12,531 nt of DNA from an uncultured Gammaproteobacteria bacterium (GTDB lineage Bacteria > Pseudomonadota > Gammaproteobacteria > GCA-2729495). Position 1 is the stretch's first letter; each line of letters begins with the position of its first letter. The notes below the pieces were generated by a model. The model ran no database searches. It was not told where the DNA came from and saw only the letters and a list, made by a program, of their open reading frames with translations. The DNA is taken from NCBI GenBank assembly GCA_947258805.1, contig CAMYJV010000106.1, positions 1 to 12,531 of the forward strand, in the 5' to 3' direction. Position numbers and translations under genes: made by a program. Below are positions 7,041-12,531 of the stretch, one piece after another.

Positions 7041-7913
7041 TCAGCTCGCTTGCCTCTTGAACAGCAGTTCGTGACAGCCGAGACCCTTGGCCGTCTTGAG
7101 GTTCACCAGGCAGAAGTCGCTGCGCTGGTCGCGGATGAAATCGAAGAGCTCCTGCACGGAGGCGCACTCGTACGGGTAGCCCCCGATCCAGTCGGTGAGG
7201 TCCCTCGACCACCGCATGCCCCGTTTTTGTTTGTACTCGCGCACATACCTGGCGGGATTCTTGAGGCTGAACAGTTTCGACAGCAGCAGTGATCCGCCGT
7301 ATAGCCATTCCATGATGAGCTTCCCGGCCCTCGGTGACCGGTTGTAGAGTGTCTTAATCCGCAGCCAGTTTTTCGAATTCATGAGCCCGCTGCGCTTCTT
7401 GTTGTAGATCGCCAGGTAGAACAGTCCGCCTGGCGCCACGCAGTTAGCGGCGTTCTCGATGGCACGCCACATGTGTCCGGTGTGATGTAAACAGCCCCAG
7501 GCGTAGACGACATCAAACTGACCCATCTGCTTGATGAAGTCGTCGTCGAGCACCGAACCGTGGCTGATTCGCCATTCGGCAGGCTTGCCCTCCAGCTCGT
7601 GCATGTGCTCGCAGCACTTGACGGACAGCGAATCGACATCGAAACTTTCTACACGTGAGGCGCCTAGCCTGTGTGCGCAGTAGGAAAACAGGCCACTGCC
7701 GCAACCTATGTCCAGAAAGCTGCGCCCTTGCAGGCTGCCGAGCTGCAGAAAATCCAACAGCGATTGCCTGGCCGTTTCGGTGCGTTCATCGGTCAGGGAC
7801 TCTAGAAACTCCTGCCAGTTCTGACCAAATTCGAAGGTGGGCGTGGCCGCATCCTTGTACGGCTTGTCGATCAGTTGACCGGTGGGTGCATTGGCAGCGT
7901 CGTTCATCGACAT
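7041..7913 (-). CDS. Class I SAM-dependent methyltransferase
   Basis: A 290-residue cytosolic methyltransferase with a textbook SAM site: motif I FLDIGCGSG (66-74), acidic strand-2 end SFDVD (90-94), and FDVVYAWGCLHHTG (133-146), then APGGLFYLAIYN (160-171). The HHTG and PGG segments recall UbiG-like and other small-molecule or lipid methyltransferases, but no substrate can be assigned. The C-terminal third (about 175-290) is a basic, aromatic-rich extension with no motif I recognise. The ATG at 7913 is used, with another at 7907 equally possible; neither has a strong Shine-Dalgarno. It lies downstream of the frameshifted flavoprotein on the same strand with a 170-base gap, and converges with the plus-strand methyltransferase-like gene across 26 bases. 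Flavin reductase plus methyltransferase suggests tailoring of a lipid or quinone-like compound, as inference only. Confidence 0.88.
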   Translation of the reverse strand: MSMNDAANAPTGQLIDKPYKDAATPTFEFGQNWQEFLESLTDERTETARQSLLDFLQLGSLQGRSFLDIGCGSGLFSYCAHRLGASRVESFDVDSLSVKCCEHMHELEGKPAEWRISHGSVLDDDFIKQMGQFDVVYAWGCLHHTGHMWRAIENAANCVAPGGLFYLAIYNKKRSGLMNSKNWLRIKTLYNRSPRAGKLIMEWLYGGSLLLSKLFSLKNPARYVREYKQKRGMRWSRDLTDWIGGYPYECASVQELFDFIRDQRSDFCLVNLKTAKGLGCHELLFKRQAS

Positions 7914-7975
7914 AGTCGGGCGGTTTCAGTGGGTGGAGGAGAGCGGAAAGTGGCGCCCGCAAGACGGGCTGCAAA

Positions 7976-8004
7976 AGTCTAAGCCAAGGTGTGGGGTACC
8001 ACAA
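7976..8004 (-). promoter_or_regulatory. Weak candidate promoter for the minus-strand methyltransferase
   Basis: On the minus strand TTGTGG (7999-8004) is followed after 17 bases by TAGACT (7976-7981), matching the sigma-70 boxes in three and four of six positions. It sits about 60 bases before the ATG at 7913. It overlaps the small terminator-like hairpin at 7990-8010, so at most one reading is likely to matter. Confidence 0.25.
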
Positions 8005-8010
8005 TTTTTT
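7990..8010 (+). terminator. Terminator-like hairpin with T-run, plus direction
   Basis: TGTGG (7990-7994) pairs with CCACA (7999-8003) across a GGTA loop, then A and six T (8005-8010). The shape is that of an intrinsic terminator for plus-strand transcription, but the stem is only 5 bp and no plus-strand gene ends here, since both flanking genes are on the minus strand. It could stop antisense transcription, or be chance. Confidence 0.25.
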
Positions 8011-8083
8011 CCTGGCCGGCGCATTCTGCTGGCTGGTTGAGCACCTTTCGAGGCAGAACCCGTCTGCTGGTTGCAGTGGCCGG

Positions 8084-9324
8084 TCAGGCCGCGCGGTCCC
8101 GACCCTCGGTGTCATTCGGCCCCATAAGCTTTTCTGCGATTCCCGGCAGCTCCGCATACAGCCGGCCCCGATTGGCCGGCAGGCAGTCCTGTGGCAGCCC
8201 GCAGACGCGATTCTCCTGTAGCCACTGGAACAAGGTATCCGCTTCCGAGTCATTCAGCACGGCGGGGATATTCTTGGTCCTGCCGAGCTGTGCGCGGTAT
8301 TGCTTGCTGAAGTAATTCAGGGAGTTCTGCCAGAAGTCGTTGTACACCGCGTTGCCGTCTTCCCCGTCAATAGATGCCTGCATTGCATTGGCCGCAATGT
8401 ACCCGCAACCCATCGCATGCTTGATCGAGGTTTCCCCGTAGGCAACGTTGTCGCCCGCGCAGATCACATTGCCTTTCGCCGGCTCCCACACCGGAGGTCG
8501 CAGGTCCATATTGCATCCCGCTCGGCCAAGAATTTTCGTGTCTTTGAACCAGTCTGCATAAGGAGATTCCGCCATGAAGCTTTGCAGCACCGTTGGCAGG
8601 TTTACCTTGCTGCCCGTGGTCGTCGTTGCGCCCAGCTGGAACTGTCCCGGCGGATACTGGCTCAGAGTGATGTAGCCGCGATGCAGAGACGGGAAGCAGA
8701 ACTTGACGCGATGAGTGTCTACGTAGTTCGACCCCACGCCATCCAGGATCAGCGTCAGGAATTTGACCCTGACGCCGACTTCCTTGCGGCCTTCGTTGAA
8801 GCCCAGCTGTTCGAGTAACGGCGAAAAGGAGCCGTCGGCAATAATCGCTTTCTTCGCCTTTACCGTGTCTACCGTGTCGCCGCATTTGAGCTGCATGCTC
8901 ACGCCACCCGGGCCATCCCCAGTAAGGCATCCTTGTCGACAATCAGCGCGGTGAAATGATTGTCCGTGGGCTTGTGACTGAGCGCAAAACCGGACGGCGA
9001 GAACCACGTATCGTTAAAACTTGCGGCCCAGGCACCCGTGTAGCGCACTGATGCATCGGCAGGCAGCGGCTTCAGATGCAGCATCGACTGATCGCCATCC
9101 AGTTCAATGGTGATGGTGATCTTGCGGTGGCCGGCGTCTGTCACGGCAATGTCGGACTGAAACCCCCCGTCGCCGAGCCGCAACAACCGGCTGCACAAAC
9201 GTCGCGCCAGTCCGAAGCGCTTGTTCTTCTCGACAACCAGCACCTTCAGGCCCTGCCGGCTGGCAGTGCGAGCCGCCATCAGCCCACCGGGGCCGCCGCC
9301 GACAATGATGAGATCGAACTTCAC
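8084..9324 (-). pseudogene. Geranylgeranyl-reductase-like FAD oxidoreductase, frameshifted
   Basis: A flavoprotein of the geranylgeranyl-reductase/UbiH-like superfamily, encoded in two overlapping frames. The N-terminal part (from GTG at 9324) has the FAD loop GGGPGG (9-14), E32 at the end of strand 2 and RRLCSRLLRLGDGGF (41-55), and stops at TGA 8899-8901 after LLGMARVA. The next frame resumes at GVSMQLKCG with IIADGS and the C-terminal FAD motif ICAGDNVAYGETSIKH (codons near 8423-8464). All parts of one protein are present, totalling about 413 residues. The frames differ by -1 near 8900-8935, so one base, or four, is missing. No canonical slippery heptamer is seen. It may be a recent mutation or a sequencing/assembly error. 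GGAG lies about 11 bases before the GTG. If functional, it would reduce double bonds of isoprenoid-like chains or similar substrates. Confidence 0.8.
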
Positions 9325-9800
9325 TCCAGCTGGGCTCCAACTACAGAAATTGCATCCGGGCCACGGGCAGGCCGTCGCTTAAACACGTCTAATGCTAGCA
9401 GTTGTTCTGGAAATATCCATTGCAACCAGCAAGTTGCGCGAATTGACGCTCTCGTTACTCGATTCAGGTGGCGAATTGCGTGGGTTGGCAGTCATGGACT
9501 TCCTGGTTTCGTCACCAGGACGGAATATGTCAAATGCCCGCCGCGCCATCAAGATATGCGGCAGGCGATAAAGAATTGCTGCGAAGCCGACCAATACGCT
9601 GGTGCGTGCCACGTTGGCGAGGCTCGTCCCTAAGCGCGGACGCATCACGTTGCCAGACATGATTTTACATAAGCCGAAATAGAGAGGAATTGTTGTTCTG
9701 CCAAACGTGAACTGGGTCACAATGGAGTATCTTTGTAAACGTTAAGATAGACGCTCTGAAAGGTCTACACACACAAAATAATAAAAGGACGGTGTGTTTG
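9325..9800. other. 476-base intergenic region before the PEP-CTERM gene
   Basis: No convincing gene. It is visibly richer in A/T than its neighbours, especially 9650-9790, which suits a regulatory region for the divergent flavoprotein and PEP-CTERM genes. TAAGAT near 9743-9748 could be a -10 box for the plus-strand gene, but no acceptable -35 lies 16-18 bases upstream. I see no terminator and no long repeat. Confidence 0.5.
9379..9720 (-). CDS. Doubtful small hypothetical protein
   Basis: An open frame of 113 codons from GTG at 9720, with no Shine-Dalgarno at that start or at the internal ATG at 9660. One moderately hydrophobic stretch (residues 41-58) could be a membrane segment; the rest has no motif I recognise and the C-terminal 45 residues are Ser/Asn/Arg-rich and low in structure. 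It lies between a frameshifted gene on the same strand and a divergent gene, so it may be non-coding or a remnant. Confidence 0.18.
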   Translation of the reverse strand: MTQFTFGRTTIPLYFGLCKIMSGNVMRPRLGTSLANVARTSVLVGFAAILYRLPHILMARRAFDIFRPGDETRKSMTANPRNSPPESSNESVNSRNLLVAMDISRTTASIRRV

Positions 9801-10511
9801 ATGAATATCTGCCACGTTTCCGCCCGCCGCTGGGCCACCGTTTGTCTCTTGCTTGCGTCATCTGCCGCTTCCGCGACGGTGGTGGATTTCGACGACTATT
9901 CCGCGGGGACGATTATCGACGATGAATACGCGGCAGGGCCCGGACCCGGCGGTGTTTTTATCAGTGCGGATAATTTCAACAATGCCCTGGACGTGGCGGT
10001 CGTCTTTGACACCAACAACATCACCGGTGGTGATACGGATCTCCGGGCACCATTTTTTCGCGGTGACGAGGCTCTCTCGCCGGGTAATGTTCTCATCATC
10101 CAGGAGAACGGCCCGTGCTCGGCCACTGCGTGCGATGTGCCCGATGACGAAGGCGCTCGCGCGGCGGGTAAATTCATACTCGAGTTTGTGGTGCCGGTGA
10201 TCCTCGAGAGCATCGACTTCTTCGACATCGAGGAACCGGAGTCCATGGGTTCTATCCAGCTCTTCGACAACCAGGGTGCTCTGCTGCCTGATATGTTCGC
10301 TGTGCCGGACACGGGTGGCAACAACACTTGGGATTCGGTCGTCTTTAATGTGGTTGGCGTGAAGCGTGTCGAGATTCTCATGGGCGGCTCGGGCGCCATC
10401 GACAATATCGCATTTTCCGTGATTCCCGTGCCGGCAGCGGCCTGGCTATTTTCATCGAGCCTCCTTCTGCTCGCGGGGCTGCGCCGACGGATGGTTCAAA
10501 GCGCGGCCTGA
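9801..10511 (+). CDS. Secreted VPxPA-type PEP-CTERM protein
   Basis: A 236-residue exported protein carrying the tripartite C-terminal sorting signal read by exosortase-type transpeptidases. An N-terminal signal peptide (about 1-25, cleavage after ASA) is followed by a beta-rich domain that opens with TVVDFDDYSAG and contains GSGAIDNIAFS (196-206). This resembles the jelly-roll-like ectodomains common in PEP-CTERM proteins. At the C-terminus are PVPAAAWLF (209-217), a hydrophobic helix (to about 226) and a basic RRR (228-230). The motif fits the VPLPA variant. C106 and C111 are close enough for a disulfide. The ATG at 9801 is preferred because AAGGA lies at 9785-9789, 11 bases upstream; in-frame TTG 9798 and GTG 9792 are alternatives. 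No exosortase gene is in the window, so processing must be encoded elsewhere. Such proteins usually accompany exopolysaccharide production, but the role here is unknown. Confidence 0.87.
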   Translation: MNICHVSARRWATVCLLLASSAASATVVDFDDYSAGTIIDDEYAAGPGPGGVFISADNFNNALDVAVVFDTNNITGGDTDLRAPFFRGDEALSPGNVLIIQENGPCSATACDVPDDEGARAAGKFILEFVVPVILESIDFFDIEEPESMGSIQLFDNQGALLPDMFAVPDTGGNNTWDSVVFNVVGVKRVEILMGGSGAIDNIAFSVIPVPAAAWLFSSSLLLLAGLRRRMVQSAA

Positions 10512-10971
10512 TACCCCAGCGATTCATCTGAGCTTGGATTGCCGCGACCTTCGGCCAGGCCCTTCCGTGGTCGTGCAGACCCTGGGAACAAGCCTGGTGG
10601 CGGCATCCACAGAAAGCTGCGGACCTGCTCGGACCCTGTCACCGGCTGGCTCACGGCGCGGCTGAGATTGCGCTGGCCCATTCTGGGCGGCCAGGCTCGG
10701 TGGTCCCGGGGTTACAGGGAGGCCCCCCGGCGGGCGCCCGAGATCGTTTTTGAGGTATGCTTCCCTCACCATGAGGCATCGCAGATAATTAGATCAACAA
10801 CAATGTGATAGCCGATGACCTTTATGTAAATTCATCACGCTTTCTAATGGCTTGCAGAGTACGATATCGGCCAGGCTGGCGGCTGAAGCCAGCAACATGG
10901 CTAGCATGGCGACGACACGCGTGCAGGGAAAGCGTCAAACAAGAACGTGCCGACTAGGGAGAGACGGTCCA
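10512..10971. other. 460-base intergenic region before the duplicated lipoprotein
   Basis: No convincing gene; the short open frames here lack ribosome binding sites and recognisable motifs. The first 240 bases are GC-rich with no T-tailed hairpin after the PEP-CTERM stop. Composition changes sharply to A/T-rich at about 10770-10850. A TCTAAT at 10843-10848 matches the -10 consensus in five of six positions, but the best -35 (TTTATG, 16 bases upstream) is weak. If used, the leader before the lipoprotein ATG would be about 115 bases. Confidence 0.45.
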
Positions 10972-12465
10972 ATGCTAAATTCAATAACGCGCACTCACTC
11001 AGGCTCACGGATTAAAGCCCTCGCCGGCTTTGTCGTGGCTTCTATCCTTGCCGCCTGTAGTAGTGGTGGCGGTGGCGGTGGCGGTGCGTTTGGACCGCCC
11101 GTGAACCAGGAAACTGGCGGATTCTGGTCAGGCACCATTACTTCGACGACCATCAACGGGACCTTCCAGCTCAGCGGCCTGGTCACGGAATCCGGCGAAC
11201 TGCAGTTCACGTCGAGTGACGGCGGCGCTGTCTACACCGGCACTGTGCAGGTGACAGGCGACCAGATCACCGGGACGCTGGAGGCCGTGAATTTCGCAGG
11301 GCTTATGGCGCCCGCTGCGTTGCCGGCGGGATCCATTACGATTGAAGGCACCATCACGAGCCAGGGCACGATCACCGGCACCTACACCGGCGCCAACGAC
11401 TCGGGCAGTTTCGACGTTGACTACGATGCTGACTCGTATGAAAGGCTCTCGGACCTGGCCAAGCTGGCAAGTGACTGGACGTCAATTGGTAATGAGCTGA
11501 GCTTCAAGGCCGGAATCGGCGGTGAAAACGACGTGCTCGCGCTTGACGTGGCCGTCGATGGTTCGTTTTCGGGTGGCGATGTTCCGGGCGGCTGCACCTA
11601 CGTTGGCAATTTCGCGATCATCGATACGGCGTTCAATGCCTACGACGTGCAACTCGATATCTCGGACTGCGGCGCTTTGGACGGTTCTTATGTCGGTCTC
11701 GCCAGCCTGGCGGACGACGCGGGTACGGATAATACGCTGTTGGTGAGCGCGTCCAACGCAACCGTGGCCGTTGCCTTCAGCGTCAACAGGATCTCCTCAC
11801 GCTCTGCTGCCGGTATCTGGGTCGGAACCATTACCTCCGATGCCGACGGAATCGACGTGCCCGCTACGGCCATCATCGCTGAGACAGCTGAGGCACGCGT
11901 CGTTGACATAGACGGCAATCAATTGGCGGGCACCGCCACCGTGACCGGTAATTTCTTTGACAGTACCTTCGAGGCCTTTGCTGCCGATGGTGAGCTGTTG
12001 CCGGGCGGTCTTAGCTACTTCGAGCCGGTGCTTGTTCAAGGCCTGGTCGACGAGGCTGCGAGCCTGGACCTGTCCTACCAGCAGGGCATGTTCGACACCG
12101 GCGAACTGGCGCTGACCTACGACGCGGTCTATGAGAGCGGTTCCGACCTGAACACGGTCGCCGACGACTGGACCTTCGTGGCCGGCCCGGGCGATTCTGT
12201 GGACATCAACATTGCGGCCAACGGAGACATCACGGGCTCCGATTCCGACGGCTGTACCTTCGATGGCAGCGTGTCGATTATTGATTCCAACTTCAACGCC
12301 TACCAGCTCGACCTGACCGTCGCGGCCTGCACGGCGGCCGGAAGCTACAGCGGGCTCGCAGCCGTGCTGGATGGCGCGGCCCCTGGCGACACGCTGCTGA
12401 TTGCGGTCTCCAACAGCGTGCTGGAATCCGGCCCGGTCGTGAGCCTGACCAGGGTCGCTCCCTGA
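10972..12465 (+). CDS. Two-domain beta-rich lipoprotein of unknown function
   Basis: A 497-residue predicted lipoprotein, probably outer-membrane or surface-anchored. The signal peptide ends in lipobox LAAC with C29, followed by SS and a seven-glycine linker (32-38). The mature part is two diverged copies of one domain, about 49-275 and 280-497. GFWSGTITS (50-58) matches GIWVGTITS (281-289), and GCTYVGNFAIIDTAFNAY (207-224) matches GCTFDGSVSIIDSNFNAY (427-444), an offset of 220. Each copy has a cysteine pair 25 residues apart (C208/C233 and C428/C453), suggesting one disulfide each. Thr/Gly/Ser-rich alternating sequence implies beta-sandwich or barrel; the GxWxGT opening recalls lipocalin-like or transferrin-binding-protein-like lipoproteins, but I do not recognise the family. 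The ATG at 10972 has AGGGAGA (10956-10962) nine bases upstream and opens the signal peptide; an upstream in-frame start at 10852 would bury it. Confidence 0.88.
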   Translation: MLNSITRTHSGSRIKALAGFVVASILAACSSGGGGGGGAFGPPVNQETGGFWSGTITSTTINGTFQLSGLVTESGELQFTSSDGGAVYTGTVQVTGDQITGTLEAVNFAGLMAPAALPAGSITIEGTITSQGTITGTYTGANDSGSFDVDYDADSYERLSDLAKLASDWTSIGNELSFKAGIGGENDVLALDVAVDGSFSGGDVPGGCTYVGNFAIIDTAFNAYDVQLDISDCGALDGSYVGLASLADDAGTDNTLLVSASNATVAVAFSVNRISSRSAAGIWVGTITSDADGIDVPATAIIAETAEARVVDIDGNQLAGTATVTGNFFDSTFEAFAADGELLPGGLSYFEPVLVQGLVDEAASLDLSYQQGMFDTGELALTYDAVYESGSDLNTVADDWTFVAGPGDSVDINIAANGDITGSDSDGCTFDGSVSIIDSNFNAYQLDLTVAACTAAGSYSGLAAVLDGAAPGDTLLIAVSNSVLESGPVVSLTRVAP

Positions 12466-12477
12466 TTGCCGATTGTT

Positions 12478-12516
12478 GCCGATGATCCCTTGCGAAGTTC
12501 GCAAGGGATCATCGGC
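12478..12516 (+). terminator. Long perfect inverted repeat after the lipoprotein gene
   Basis: A perfect palindrome: 16 bp of stem (12478-12493 with 12501-12516) around GAAGTTC, extendable to 19 bp if the loop closes to one base. It starts 12 bases after the lipoprotein stop, the usual place for a terminator or mRNA-stabilising hairpin. There is no T-run behind it (CTGCAATCAATGGAG follows to the window edge), so intrinsic termination is uncertain. A short direct repeat TTGCCGAT precedes it (12467-12474 and 12476-12483). Confidence 0.55.
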
Positions 12517-12531
12517 CTGCAATCAATGGAG

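Noticed and set aside
8910..8935. Programmed -1 ribosomal frameshift in the flavoprotein gene
   Set aside because: No X XXY YYZ heptamer is in register before the stop, and the GGGG and CCCGGG runs are out of phase; mutation or sequence error is more economical.
9076..9633. Plus-strand open frame of 185 codons antisense to the flavoprotein start
   Set aside because: No ribosome binding site or motif, and much of it is antisense to the well-supported FAD-binding N-terminus.
10852..10971. Forty-residue N-terminal extension of the right-end lipoprotein
   Set aside because: It would bury the lipoprotein signal peptide, and the internal ATG at 10972 has a strong AGGGAGA at proper spacing.
11797..12522. 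Minus-strand open frame of 241 codons antisense to the lipoprotein
   Set aside because: The plus-strand frame carries clear signal peptide, repeats and cysteine pattern; the antisense frame is Gly/Arg/Val-rich with no motif and runs through the terminal palindrome.

Overview
The window is about 12.5 kb of GC-rich bacterial DNA holding roughly eleven supportable protein genes, no rRNA or tRNA that I can see, no CRISPR array and no insertion sequence. Lipobox-type lipoproteins, multi-haem c-type cytochrome chemistry, a GAF-GGDEF signalling protein and a VPxPA/PEP-CTERM sorted protein together point to a Gram-negative, aerobic, environmental proteobacterium, most likely a gammaproteobacterium. 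No gene here fixes the lineage, so this is inference.

Layout. 214-1188 (+) is a GAF-GGDEF diguanylate cyclase, convergent with the minus-strand group that follows. That group reads leftward from about 5.26 kb: a membrane-anchored SGNH-type hydrolase (4043-5263), a lipoprotein with two CxxCH haem sites (3195-3923), a stand-alone Rieske mononuclear-iron oxygenase (1775-2998) and a DUF2237 protein (1251-1622). The cytochrome has its own good ribosome binding site and a possible promoter. Divergent from the hydrolase, two plus-strand genes lie close together: a TylF/MycF-type O-methyltransferase (5322-6098) and an unusual methyltransferase-like protein whose SAM glycine loop is not recognisable (6127-7014). 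They converge on a second minus-strand pair: a class I methyltransferase (7041-7913), preceded by a geranylgeranyl-reductase-like flavoprotein that is split by a frameshift near 8900-8935 (8084-9324).

The right end carries two surface or secreted proteins on the plus strand. One is a VPxPA-type PEP-CTERM protein (9801-10511). The other is a lipoprotein built of two copies of one beta-rich domain, each with a cysteine pair 25 residues apart (10972-12465). A long perfect inverted repeat (12478-12516) lies just after it. Two gaps of about 460-480 bases (9325-9800 and 10512-10971) hold no convincing gene.

How the genes may work together. The hydrolase, three methyltransferases and flavoprotein look like small-molecule, lipid or glycan tailoring enzymes, and the PEP-CTERM protein belongs to a sorting system usually tied to extracellular polysaccharide. 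The Rieske oxygenase next to a duplicated di-haem lipoprotein is the least expected pairing, because no reductase or ferredoxin partner is in the window. These links are inferences from gene order. No classical defence or mobile system is visible.
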